From the NCBI GenBank assembly GCA_030015575.1, contig JASDDO010000014.1, forward strand, positions 165,387,911 through 165,451,910: a DNA stretch of 64,000 nucleotides, given 5' to 3'. The notes below the pieces were generated by a model. The model was not told the DNA's origin. It did no database searches and was given only the letters and a program-made list of their open reading frames with translations. Shown in pieces: positions 45,818-57,655 of this stretch. This stretch comes from Agapanthus africanus. Taxonomy: Eukaryota > Streptophyta > Magnoliopsida > Asparagales > Amaryllidaceae. The translations under genes and the position numbers were made by a program. Position 1 is the stretch's first letter, and each line of letters begins with the position of its first letter.

Positions 45818-48800
45818 TGTCACACCCCGCTTCCCAAAAGAGCAAGCAACGATACATGACAAGCGCGTGACGTATTTATTTTAAGAAGATCATTTCTCAA
45901 AACAAATACGCTAAGCGTAATATAAGCAGTATAACAATATCAAGAATAGAAAATTGAAAATAAAATCCAACCACTTTATATAATTACATCCCTAACTTTA
46001 CAAGGGTTAAACTGATACAAGATATCTGAAATAAGAAATATAAACATAAAAGCGTAAACATGTAGCTTACTGAGATAAAAACTGAAAGAAACTAAAGATC
46101 GGCCTATGTTGTGAGCTAGTTGTACTTATGTTCCACCTCCTTAGTCCCTAGACCACCTGACGAACATTCTAAGAAACATAGAAATGGGTGGAATGAATGT
46201 CAGCGAACTAGCGCTCGGTAAGTCCCCAGAAAGGATGAGAAAGATATATGATGCATAACAAGTACGGAATGAAATAGAATATGGCATATAAAGCATAACA
46301 GGTAATAACTGTGTATGAGTGAACATGAGGTATGTCTCTTAATAGGTCTCTATAAGGTAATCTAATTAACGTAAATTTAAGTGTGAATGTCAAACAATCT
46401 CAAGAGTATTCCCGAACCTAAGGCTATCGCCCAGGGGCAAGAAATCACGGGCCCAAAATTGCGAGACTTCAATTGTTATTGAAGTATTCCAAACCCAACA
46501 GGCTATCATCTAGGGGCTTGGAAACTGTTTCCCCAATCAGAGCAAAACTCTGTTCAACTTCCAAGGTAGGAAATGAAGCAACGCTTCTGTTTCCCCCAAT
46601 CAGAGCAAAGCTCTGTTCGAATTTCAAAAAAATTCAAAAGGTGAAGCAACGCTTCAGATCCCTTGCGCTGCGCACAGAACACCACGTGTCAAAAGCAGAC
46701 ACGCTAGCGCAAGGAGCGTTGTGCCCAAGGCAGCGCACCCCCAATCAGAGCAAGGCTCTATTTTAAAATTCAAATTTTAAATAAAGGAAGCAACGCTTCA
46801 GATAACTTGCGCTCTGCGCAGCGTGCCACGTGTCAAACAGTGGTGCGCTAGCGCAGTTGCGCTGCGCTCTGCGCTGCGCGACACGTGTCAAGCGCAGGTG
46901 CGCTGGTGCCAATTGCTCCAGCACTGGAATTTAAATAATAAATTATTTAATTAATCAGAATTAAAATTCTAGAAAGATCTTTTCAACCTTATTAAAATAA
47001 GAAGATTATCTTCTGTAAAATAGAGGCCTTAGAATCAAAGATCCAACGGTGGGGGAATATCCCCAGATCAATCAGAGAAAGATCTCCGTTACTAACTCAA
47101 CAAACCAATTGGCCCTATATAAGGCCCCCAGACTCCAAGTCTCAGAGACACAGAGAGAGAGAAAGGGGAGAACTCTGAAAAATTTGAAAGGTAAGCCTTT
47201 GAAGAAAGAAGATCATCTTCTTCAAGGTAAAGAATTTAATTCTTGGAAGAACAGAGATGAAAACACCTCACAAAAAGAAGAATTTATTCTAAAAAGATCA
47301 AAGATCTAAGAACAAGATCAAGATCTTCACTACAAAAAAAAGATCAAAAAAGATCCAATCATAAAATAATAAAGAAGTAATTTACATCACCCCTAGATCT
47401 TTTGATCTATATAAAGGCACAGCCTTTTGATGAATCATTGGTTCTTGAATCTTGAGGTAGAGCCTCTTTAGAACAAGAGAAACTTGTTTCTTTGATCTGA
47501 ATTGGATCAAGTTGCGCTCTGCGCTATTGGACAGTGCCCTGCACTCTTAAATGCGCCTTTGCGCTCCTTGGATTGGCGCAAGTCACCAGAACACGCCACG
47601 TGTCAACCACAGAATGATCTGCGCTTTGCGCTTCTAAAACAGAGCACTGCGCTCTTGGATTGGCGCACTACACCAGAGCACGCCACGTGTCAGCAGCGCA
47701 CTGCGCTAACAGACTTGCGCTCAGCAGAGCGCGACACGTGTCACCTCCACATGCACCGGCGCCTTGCGCTCTTTAATTGGCGCAAAGCGCCTGACAAGCC
47801 ATGTGGCGCACTGTCAGACCACTAAAATGCTATGCATTATTATTAAAAAAGGGCAGAGCCCAAGTAAAGTCTATCAGACCAATTTAAATGCTATGCATTA
47901 TAAAGGGCAGAGCCCAAGTAAAAGTCTAATAGGCAGAACATGAATAAAATGTTACACATTTTCAAATGGACTTATCCTAATTCTGACCATAAGTCCTCAA
48001 TATAAATTGAACTGAGCACAACCGCTCTCCCGATCAATTTACATCCGGTTCGAGGGTACATCTCTTTACTCCTCTGGCATCCGTCGTTGTAATCCCTCAA
48101 CGTCGTCAGAAAGGTAACGGGTCCCGATAACCACACACTGCTACGGACTGTGGGGTTCTTAAACTCATGGACTATGATGTCCTTAACCTTGACCGTGATG
48201 TCTTAAAACTAATATCGGACTATGAGGTCCTTAAACTCACGGACTATGACGTCCTTAACCTTGACCGTGATGTCTTAAAATTAATATCGGACTGTGAGGT
48301 CTTTAAACTCACGGACTATGACGTCCTTAACCTTAACCGTGATGTCTTAAAACTAATATCGGACTGTGAGGTCCTTAAGCTCACGGACTATGACGTCCTT
48401 AACCTTGACCGCAACGTCTTAAAACTAACATTGGACCGCAATGTCCTTAAACTACCTACCGACCGCAATGCCACTAAACAAAACAATAGAGCCCCCAATT
48501 GCTCTCTTGTCGGATCTAAACGATCCCGTTAAGTTGATCTTAGTCTAAAATTAGACTAACGTGTCCTTAACGAACATTTAAGTCGATCTTAGCCTCAAAT
48601 AAGGCTAACGTATTCTTAAACACCCCCCAAACCAAATCTAAGAAAGATACGGATTTGGACTAGTCCACGTCCAACGGGCGACGGCATAATTTAGTCTCCG
48701 TATCCAATCCACGGGCAACCAAACACAAAACAAACACACACGACACGAAGTGACCATATGCAGAAGAAGAAAGTTGTTACCGCGGTGCGGTAGCGTAATT

Positions 48801-51277
48801 AACTGCAGGGGCTTGCGCCTGCAAGGGAAAGCGTCCGCACAATCAAAAACCCCTCGAGCGAGGGGGAATCTGACGAAGTCTGCTACATCAGACGCATCCG
48901 TTTAAACTTTCGATACACGGTGCCATAAATCAACTTGGCATCTTCGGAGAGGTGGACGGATAGCACCAATTAGCATCTACCCCGAATTTCAGGCAAGACG
49001 GACCTGCGCGGTCGTGTCTTCGTTGTTCGGAGGGGAACAGAAACACCGGCCCTCATTCGTGATTGTACCGTTTCAGCCCGGTACCATAGTAACATGATTT
49101 GTACCGTTTCAGCCCGGTATCACAGCAACAAGATTTTTGTACCGTTTCAGTCCGGTACCACAACAACATGATTTTGTCTTAATGGGACTCATAAGATTCC
49201 GTTAGATTCATACTCAAACTACCCCAACACCACGAGTATAATAGATTATAACTGTTAAATTTTAATTAAATTGATTGGTTGATTATGACATGTCTTGTTC
49301 GAAACCATAGATTGCAAAAGGTGTAGAATGAAGTCGAGTGAAATGCGGGTCTTGACAATTGCAATCTTTGTTCGAGTCAAGTTAGTTCGAGGAGAATGGA
49401 TTCGAGTTCAAGTTTATATTCGAGTTGGGTTAGAGTTCGAGTTCAAGTTTAGATTCGAGTTCAGGTCATTTTTATATAAATTGATTTAAACTGTTAAAAA
49501 TCTTATGTTCGGGAGAAATCGACAACTGCTGTACATGGACGGCAGGATTTGTGTCTTTTTCCAAGACAATTGCCATTGATAACTCCGTTAAGTTGTCTAA
49601 CCCGAATAAACATGCACTCACTTTCTCCGGCTCCCTCAAGCTCAAGAGAATTGATCCCGCTTAAACATATATTAATCTAGAGTCCTTAAAATATTGTTTG
49701 CATATATCAAGAGGGTTTTATAAAAAATACTTTAATATAGTTTAAAAATAAAGCTCGAGGGTGATTTATAATATTTAGGGTTTTCATGAATATGTATTTT
49801 AATTTTTGTGGTGTTTTGGTGATAAAACCTAGATTTTTGAATGTTTATGGTATTTTTATGAAAACTATCTCTTTTGGAAACTTGGTGGTATTTTATTCAA
49901 AATTCTAATCTTTCATTTTAAAAATACATTTTCTTAATTTGTTTTTATTGAAAAAACGGATTTATGATTTTTATATAATGTTTTCAAAAATTAGTTTTGT
50001 TTAGAAAAGTCGCGTTTCTTAAAAACCGTATTTTTATTTCCTTTCGAGACCGAATACTCTGTGAGGAGTTCTGCATCTCGTTCTACTGTCCCAAGGATGT
50101 GCGATAATCCGCACCATCCATTAGCTAGTCCCCTAACGAGGATTGTAGAGGAGTAATTACCAAGGAGTTTAAAATACCGACTTAAAAGTAACCTATTTTG
50201 AAAAAGTGTGGTATTTTAATGAAAAGTTTTTATTTCGAATTACCCATATGCTTAGAATACCGTGCTATGAAACCATAGTGTGCATGTTAGGTAGGTCATT
50301 ACCCCGTGAAGGTTCTAGGGTTTGGGTATACTAGATATCTAAAAGAGATTACACTAAAGTTCATGGTATTTTAATGAAAAAATCGTTATATGTTTGTTTT
50401 ATATGAAATTTTGGTTAAACTAAAAACTAAATGATGCGAATAAGATTTAAATTAGTGTAGAATGTTAGTTTGATTTAATTTGCTTGTCACATACATTACA
50501 AATATTAAAAAGAAAACTATATCGGAGATAACTCCTCTTTTGTCGGTTTGTTTTAAAAAGTTGTTTTGAAATGGAAAAGGATAGAGATGAAAGGACTTAC
50601 GGGTTGTATAAGTCGGTATAACAACCGGCTCATCGTTTTGATAAAATTATCCACCGAGAATTTGAAACTTGATGGAACCCGTGCCTCTCCATGCTTAAGA
50701 GAAAAGAGATTTTTTTTTATATTTTATTTTACTTAAGTATGGATCAAAAGGAAAATGGCTAAGGTAAGATGAAGAAGAGATGGGAAATATTTGTATTAAA
50801 AGAAAATTGAAACTCTATATAATAATTTTACTTAATTATAATTTATAACCATCCTAATTATGTTGGGAGTTAAAACGAAGATGAAATGAAAGGTCATTTG
50901 TTGCTTATGAAAAGAATTTTAAAATAGATAAAAATAATTGCTAGAATAGAAATTTGAATATATGACCTATGGAATAATAATACAAGGACTTAACCAATAT
51001 GCTACAAAGTTGTTCATGCCCATAGTTAACAAGAATTAAATATATGGTGTTGTTTGAAAAGAAAGTGGGCTAAGGAAAAAAAGAAAGAAATCAAATAAAA
51101 CTGTTTTGACTTAGGTTTTGGGATTTGAAAAATTATAGAATAGGCAAAATAGAATGAGTGATAAACTAATATATCTAATAGAGAATAAATATATGAGGAT
51201 ACTCAAAAACAAATAAATACAATATTTTTATAAAAAGAAGAATGATATGAAGGTATAGCAATTTTGAGGTCGTTACA
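45818..51277 (-). repeat. 3' LTR (LTR A) of the Tekay-like element
   Basis: It is collinear with LTR B except for the 2.5-kb insertion at 46526-49039. It contains a triple unit with GTACCG/CGGTAC (49064-49178), the box GGTGTTGGGGTAGTTTGAG on the minus strand (49208-49233), and a TTCGAGTTCAAGTTTAGA repeat (49370-49460). Confidence 0.9.
46526..49039 (-). mobile_element. Family Y solo LTR nested in LTR A, 2.5 kb
   Basis: The plus-strand ends are TGTTTCCCCAATC and GGAGGGGAACA. The target duplication GAAAC is exact (46521-46525, 49040-49044), and LTR B shows the empty site (CTTGGAAACACGGGCC at 53477). On the minus strand it matches the intact Y LTR at 28917 in the 5' part: the CTTCGTCAGATTCCCC segment and the GGAC-n-GTCC array (48110-48480). 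The middle has its own words, GCGCTGCGC, ACACGTGTC, CAGAGCAAAGCTCTG and GAAGCAACGCTTC. Contains no genes. Confidence 0.9.
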
Positions 51278-51296
51278 TCCTACCCTCCTTAGAAAA
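51278..51296 (-). other. Polypurine tract of the Tekay-like element
   Basis: The minus strand reads TTTTCTAAGGAGGGTAGGA immediately before LTR A begins (TGTAACGACC), as expected for the plus-strand primer site. Confidence 0.85.
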
Positions 51297-51485
51297 ATTT
51301 CGTCCTCGAAATTTACACAAGGAGGATATTATGACAGAGTAAGGGTGTTTTAGGTTGAAACAGTCGTATAGATGGAGGCATGGACTACTAAAATCGTATT
51401 GTAGTTGCATGAGGAAAGAAAGGACAAAAAACTGAAAGAATCTGAAATAGTTGAAAAAGATAGAAATGAATTTTACCAGTGATTA

Positions 51486-52634
51486 CTAATCCATAGTTTC
51501 GGCCTCTACGGCCGACATAGTGAAAGCCTGGCATCTCATCACTATTCTTTGTGCTTGATGGTACACTTGTTGCTGATGTGGTAAGGGTTGTCTATGCCGA
51601 GTTGGTGCAGGAAGAACTAAATGAGGAGCCGGAGCTTGTATAGCTGGTCTTGGTGCTGGGGCTATGGTTGTTCTGTACTATGGGCAAGCTTCCATAGTAT
51701 GCATATGCAATCCACAGATCAGACAAAGACCTTTAGCTCGTCTACAATGCTTTGCCAGGTGCCCCGACTTCTTGCAGTAATTGCAGACATTTGATCTAGT
51801 GTTAGAAAGCGATCATTTTGGCCTCCTGGGCGGCATTGTAGATTCTGGCCTCATGGAGGATCCTCCAGTAATCTGGCTAATTGGACATTTCTCTTCGGTC
51901 GACTGAGGCCTTCCCATCTTTTTGACAATGGCCTCATAGCGATGGGCTGCTTTCAAAGCAAGTTCATGAGTCGGATAATCCCCCATTGCTAGTGCAGCTT
52001 GGATATGAAGGTCTAGACCGTGCTGAAAACGTCTGGCGCGGATCTCGATGGTAGGAATCAGATGGGCAGTGAATCTGCCGAGCATAGTGAAATCGGCATC
52101 GTATTCATCTACCGACTTGTCCCACATGGATCCTTGTTGTAAGTGGACAAATCATTGCTCCATCTTAAAACGAGCAATCTCAGGAAAGTACTTGGCATCA
52201 AAAAGTTCACGAAACGTTTTCCACTCGATTGGCTGGGTAATCCGACTCTCTTCGGCTTTCCACCAGACTCTGGCATTATCAGTGGGTTAGAGTTTTACAA
52301 TTCTGACCTACGCCGCTTCTGGAACTTGGGCTGCTGCTAGGTCATCTTCTATGCTTTGAGCCCATTCCTCGGCTTCAAGCTGTTTCTCTTTCCCTGAGAA
52401 GTTTTTCGGGTGTAATGCTCGAAATTGATTCACTCCCAGTGCTTCTGCGTCAGAGCGGGTGAAACTCTATTGAAGGAGAGCAGTCTGCTCCTGCAAAATC
52501 ATGCTTTGAGTCTACTGGCCATCAAGTAGGCTTTTTATAGCCTCGAGGACCAATGTCTGTTCAGTGAGGAGAGTTGTAGCAGTAGGTGGCGGCGGTGTCT
52601 CGCTTTTGATATTGGTCGGGTCGAAGGAAGCCAT
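51486..52634 (-). pseudogene. Tekay-like gag, full length but with seven in-frame stops
   Basis: A single frame of 383 codons starts at ATG 52634 (MASFDPTNIKSE) and ends with TAG at 51486. It shows the retrotransposon gag core (ARVWWKAEE, IEWKTFRELFDAKYFP, then VDEYDADFTMLGRFTAH and HELALKAAHRYEAI). Two CCHC knuckles of exact C-x2-C-x4-H-x4-C form follow, CNYCKKSGHLAKHC and CLICGLHMHTMEAC. Apart from seven premature stops the frame is unbroken by indels. Several stops lie where CAG, CAA or CGA codons would fit, which suggests C-to-T decay of methylated DNA. Gag would form the virus-like particle and bind the RNA. The frame ends cleanly and no protease follows. Confidence 0.85.
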
Positions 52635-52779
52635 CACCTTGGATAGAAAAGAGGGATTAGGATAGATTCAAAGGAAATGAAAGGGGAACAGATGTAAAAA
52701 TTGTCGGATTTCATTTTTCTTGTATCATATTGCTTACGACTTCATGCAGAACTGACCTGCATGGGCCACCAACAAAACC

Positions 52780-55737
52780 TGTCATGCCCCGCTTTCCAAA
52801 AGAGCAAGCAACGGCACGTGACAAGCACGCGATGTATTTATTTTAAGAAGGTCATTTTTCAAAACAAATACGCTAAGCGTAATGTAAGCAGTATAATAAT
52901 GACAAGAATAGACAATTGAAAATAAAATCTAACAACTTTATATAATTACATCCCTAACTTTACAAGGGTTAAACTGATACAAGATATATGAAATAAGAAA
53001 CATAAACATAAAAGCCTAAACATGTAGCTTCCTGAGATAAAACTGAAAGAAACTAGAGATCGGCCTGTGCTGTGAACTGGTTGTACTCCTGTTCCACCTC
53101 CTTAGTCCCTAGACCACCTGACGAACATTCCAAGAAACAGAGAGATGGGTGGAATGAACGTCAGCGAACTAGCGCTCGGTAAGTCCCCAGAAAGGATGAG
53201 AAAGATATATGATGCATAACAAGTACATAATGAAATAGAATATGGCATATATAGCATAACAGGTAATAATTGTGTGTGAGCGAACATGAGGTATGTGTCT
53301 TAATAGTTCTCTACAAGGTAATCTAATTAACGTAAGTTTAAGTGTGAATGTCAACCAATCTCAAGAGTATTCTCAAACCTATGGCTATCGTCCAGGGGCA
53401 AGAAATCACGGGCCCAAAATAGCGGGACTTCAATTGTTATTGAAGTATTCCAAACCCAACAGGCTATCATCTAGGGGCTTGGAAACACGGGCCATCATTC
53501 GTGATTTGTATCGTTTCAGCCCGGTACCATAGTAACATGATTTGTACCATTTCAGCTCGGTATCACAGCAATATGATTTTTGTACCGTTTCAGTCCGGTA
53601 CCACAGCAACATGATTTTGTATTAATGGGACTCATGAGATTCCGTTGGATTCATACTCAAACTACCCTAACACCACGAATATAATAGATTATAACTGTTA
53701 AATTTTAATTAAATTGATTAGTTGATTATGACATGTCTTGTTCGAAACCATAGATTGCAAAAGGTGTAGAATGAAATCGAGTGAAATGCGAGTCATGAAA
53801 ATTGCAATCTTTGTTCGAGTCAAGTTAGTTTGAGGAGACTGGATTCGAGTTCAAGTTTAGATTCGAGTTGGGTTAGAGTTCGAGTTTATGTTTGAGTTCG
53901 AGTTCAAGTTTAGATTCGAGTTTGGATTTGAGTTCAGGTCATTTTTATATGAATTGATTTAAACTGTTAAAAATCTTATGTTCGGGAGAAATCGGCAACT
54001 GCTGCACATGGACGGCATGATTTATGTCTTTTTCCAACTATTGATAACTCCGTTAAGTTGTCTAACCTGAATATGCAAGCACTTACTTTTTCCGGCTCTC
54101 TGGGACTCAAGAGAATTGATCCCGCATAAACCTATTTAATTTAGAGTCCTTAAGATATTGTTTGCATATCTCGAGGTTTTTTTTTATGAAAAATACTTTA
54201 ATATAGTTTAAAAATAAATCTTGAGTGTGATTTATAATATTTAGGCTTTTCATGAACATGTATTTTAATTGTTGTGGTGTTTTGTTGATAAAACCTAGAT
54301 TTTTAAAAGTTTATGGTATTTTTATGAAAACTAGCTCTTTTGGAAATTTGGTGGTATTTTATTAAAAATTCTAATTTTTTATTTTAAAAATATAGTTTCT
54401 TAATTTGTTTTTATTGAAAATACAGATTTATAATATTTATATGATTTTTTCAAAAATTAGTTTTGTTTAGAAAAACCGCGTTTCTTAAAAAATGCATTTT
54501 TATATCCTTTCGAGACCGAATACTCCGTGAGGAGTTCTGTATCTCGCTCTACTATCCCAAGGATGTGCAATAATCCACACCATCCATTCACGGGTCCCCT
54601 AGCAAGGGTTGTAGAGGCTTAATTGCCAAGAAGTTTAAAATATCAATTTAAAAGAAACCAGTTTTGAAAAGATGTGGTATTTTAATGAAAAGCTTTTACT
54701 TTGAATTACCCATGTGCTTAGAATACCGTGCTATGAAACCATAGTGTGCATGTGGGGTAGGTCATTACCCCATGTAGGTTCTAGGGTTTGGGTATATTAA
54801 ATACCGAAAAGTGGTTACACTAAAGTTCATGGTATTTTAATGAAAAATTCGTTATATGTATGTTTCATATGAAATTTTGGTTAAACTAAAAACTAAATGA
54901 TGTGAATAAGATTAAAATTAGTGTAGCATGTTAGTTTGATTTAATTTTCTTATCACATGCGTTACAAATATTAAAAAGAAACTATATCGGAGATAACTCC
55001 TTTTTGTCGATTTATTTTAAAAAGTTGTTTTGAGATGAAAAAGGATAGAGATGAAGGAACTTATGGGTTGTATGAGTCGGTATAATAACCTGCTCACCGT
55101 TTTGATAAAATTCTCAACCGAGACTTTGAAACTTGATGGAACCAGTGCCACTCCAAGCTCAAGAGAAAAGAGATTTTTTTTATATTTTATTTTATTTAAG
55201 AATGGATCAAAAGGAAAATGACTAAGGTGGGATGAAGAAGAGATGAGAGATATTTGTATTAAAAGAAAATTGAAACTCTACATAATAATTTTACTTAATT
55301 ATAATTTATAACCATGCTAATTATGCTGGGAGTTAAAAGAAAGATGAAATGAAAGATCATTTATAGGTTATGAAAGGGATTTAAAAATAGATAAAAATAA
55401 TTGCCAGAATAGAGATTTGAACATGTGACTTATGCAATAACATTGCAAGGACTTAACCAATATGCTACAAAGTTGTTCATGCACATATTTAACAAGAATT
55501 AAATATATGTTGCTTGAAAAGAAAGTGGGCTAAGGAAAAGAAAGAAAGAAATCAAATAGAACTGTTTTAGCTTGGGTTTTGGGATTTGAAAAATTATAGA
55601 ATAGGAAAAATAGAAGGAGTGATAAACTAATATATTTAATAAAGAATAAATATACAGGGATACCCAAAAACAAATAAATACAGTATTTTTATAAAAAGAA
55701 GATGATATGAAAGTATAGGAATTTTGGGGTCGTTATA
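52780..55737 (-). repeat. 5' LTR (LTR B) of the Tekay-like element
   Basis: This LTR is uninterrupted and aligned along its length with LTR A. The 5' terminal TG is changed to TA. It includes the triple GTACCG unit (53507-53620) and the TTCGAGTT array (53820-53940). The sequence after the LTR (GGTTTTGTTGGTGGCCCATG on the minus strand) is not a PBS I recognise. Confidence 0.9.
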
Positions 55738-55742
55738 TGAAT

Positions 55743-56793
55743 TGGCAGCACGCTTGAATAAGAGGGTTAAGACTCCATTTGCTAAACTTTATAAAAATTA
55801 AAATATAAGAAAAAGATAAGGGATTTTTTTCATTTGTTATACTACCCTATCCTACAAATCCTAACAAGCGAGAATTTACTCGCTCATTTGGGAAAACGGG
55901 AAAGGTAGAAGAATAAAGAAACCTTAAGAAAAAGAAAATTGCGGAAAATAAATGCAGAAAATAATACGACAAAATTAATAAAGAAAACTATCTTTTATTG
56001 AAAATTTTGCATTACAGACTTTGATTTTCTAAAAAACTAAAAGAACCAAAAACCCTAGATTGCTCGATTTATAGATCGATAGATTGATAAATTGCTGCTC
56101 GGCCCTTTATATAGGCTCTGGAACTTGAAACCCTAGACGTTATCTCGAAATATATGAAAAGACGATCTTGCCCCTGAAATTGCACATCGAACGACCACTA
56201 ATTGACCGCGGTTCCGCCTCCATATTCCTCATTCCACCGCGTTTCCGCCGCCTTTTGATGGAATCGCGTCTCCAGAATTTTTGTGCTTTCTTCTCGTGAT
56301 CTTAGGAGATTTTTCTGATGAATATAATTTGAAAATATTTTGTTCTCTCCGCAGTTGCGAGAATCTTCAATTTGCTCCTAAAATTGGCAGATTTGGCTTG
56401 CTAACTCGATTTGATGTGGATCTCCTACTTATGTTTGTAGCCCTGAACTGATTTGTTATTTTAATACCTACACAATATCTCAAATCAAATCATTAGTAGA
56501 ATTTATCTTATTTGAGGTAATATTCCAACCAATTTTAATTAAATCACTTAATGGATATGATAGGATATGGTATGCACATCTTAATAATAATGGTTAAGAA
56601 TCACATGTATATTTTATTTAAATATGATATGCATATTTACCCCCAATGATATTAATTATACTTTAAGAAACATATGACAAATTTTTTTTACAAATAAACC
56701 CACATATATTCTTAAATTATAAATAACACCATTTAGTAATTAATAATAATAGGGAAAATGACCGTAAAAATGTGCAATAAATATGACTGATTA
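55743..56793 (-). repeat. 5' LTR of the Athila-like element, 5' portion
   Basis: It resumes after the second TGAAT (55738-55742). It matches 39743-40817 of the other LTR. The terminal TG is changed to TA. Confidence 0.85.
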
Positions 56794-56798
56794 ATGGC

Positions 56799-57484
56799 TG
56801 TAGGACCAACCACTGCCCCTCGTCGGGGTCTGGAAATATATACACAAGTCTACTCTAGAATATCTATGCTCGGTCTCGATACACCTATGACTGGGACATT
56901 TAAGGATGTGTTTGTGGATTACCCAGCCCCTACAAGTATGATCGCCATCATAACGCTGGTAGTCAAGCAAAATAGTATACTATATAACTGAGCAAGATTG
57001 TCATGTACATACATATCCCCAGCATCTTATACAATACAGGGCTCTAGGGCATACATATAGCGATTAGAAGACGTGCACAACACATATACAACAGCACATA
57101 TGCAAGTAACGAATGCTACGACATAAGAATTCCACATACAATTAGTAAACAAATAAAATTTTCTAAAACTGAAAATCAAGTGCACTAAAATCCCAAAAAT
57201 TCCAACGTTTTAAGCCAATCCTATGGGTTTTATCATCATGTATCAGCGATATGTGATAACAAGTAAAACATATGCACATGTTAAGATAAAGACAAACCAA
57301 AATAGTATACTACTGTATCAAGTCTTTATCAATATGTATAAGCAATACAAAGCAACAAGAAAAACAAATACACATGTTCAGATAAAGACAAACCAAAATA
57401 GTATAATATATAATTAAGCAAGATTGTCTTGGACATACATATCCCTAGTATCCTATACAATACAGGCCTCTAGAGCATACATAT
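56799..57484. mobile_element. Unclassified insertion in CACTA2 (right part) with a tandem duplication
   Basis: This is the flank of the Athila-like element. A segment of about 95 bp (AATAGTATACTATATAACTG, CATACATATCCCCAGCATC, ACAATACAGG) at 56964-57060 recurs at 57388-57484. AGATAAAGACAAACCAAAAT also occurs twice (57283, 57380). No coding function is seen. Confidence 0.4.
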
Positions 57485-57655
57485 CCACCGAACGATAGTT
57501 AATTTTGGGTACTTCAATCCCGTGAAAGTTCGGGCGAGTTTCGAGTACGTTTCGACTCCCGGATTGGCTTAAAACGTTGGAATTTTTGGATTTTAGTGCA
57601 CTTGATTTTCAGTTTTAGAAAATTTGATGTGTTTACTAATTGTGCGCGGAATTCT
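57130..57655. repeat. Inverted repeat, about 90-bp arms
   Basis: 57130-57220 (AGTAAACAAATAAAATTTTC, CCAACGTTTTAAGCCAATCC) returns reversed at 57566-57655. It could be two truncated copies of the same LTR edge in opposite direction. No family is assigned. Confidence 0.7.

Larger units (their letters stand above)
45818..55737 (-). mobile_element. Tekay/Del-like gag-only LTR retrotransposon (family X), nested
   Basis: The LTRs are 45818-51277 (2941 bp after removing the Y insertion) and 52780-55737 (2958 bp). Both have TGTAACGACC-type starts (TATAACGACC in the right one) and GGGGTGTGACA/GGGGCATGACA ends on the minus strand. The target duplication is TGAAT on both sides, and the empty site is visible in the other Athila LTR at 39738. 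The internal region is only 1502 bp: gag, then a short spacer and a PPT (TTTTCTAAGGAGGGTAGGA). Protease, RT, RNase H, integrase and chromodomain are absent, so it moved, if at all, with help from a complete relative. GAGGACGAAATTTTTCTAAG before the PPT is typical of the Tekay 3' end. Confidence 0.9.
39312..56793 (-). mobile_element. Athila-like LTR retrotransposon (non-autonomous), interrupted
   Basis: The two LTRs are 39312-40817 and 45383-45817 joined to 55743-56793, about 1506 and 1486 bp once the nested element is removed. They align through their whole length. Flanks ATGCC and ATGGC form a target duplication with one change. Next to the right LTR is a PBS TGGCGCCGTTGGCAG (minus strand), and next to the left LTR a purine tract AAATTTGGGGGTATT, so the element reads right to left. 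The PBS and PPT style is that of Athila/Tat-type Ty3 elements. The internal region (40818-45382, 4.6 kb) has no recognisable gag or pol domain but a long unidentified ORF, so it depends on other elements. Confidence 0.8.

Noticed and set aside
48167..48532. 121-codon open frame with regular repeats (DYDVLNLDRDVLKL type) on the plus strand
   Set aside because: It is the translation of the GGAC-n-GTCC dyad array of the nested Y LTR, read on the opposite strand. The repeat unit is explained at DNA level, and the same array in the 28917 copy has no such frame.
52755..52779. Primer-binding site next to LTR B
   Set aside because: The sequence after the LTR (GGTTTTGTTGGTGGCCCATG on the minus strand) matches no tRNA 3' end that I know, so no PBS is annotated.
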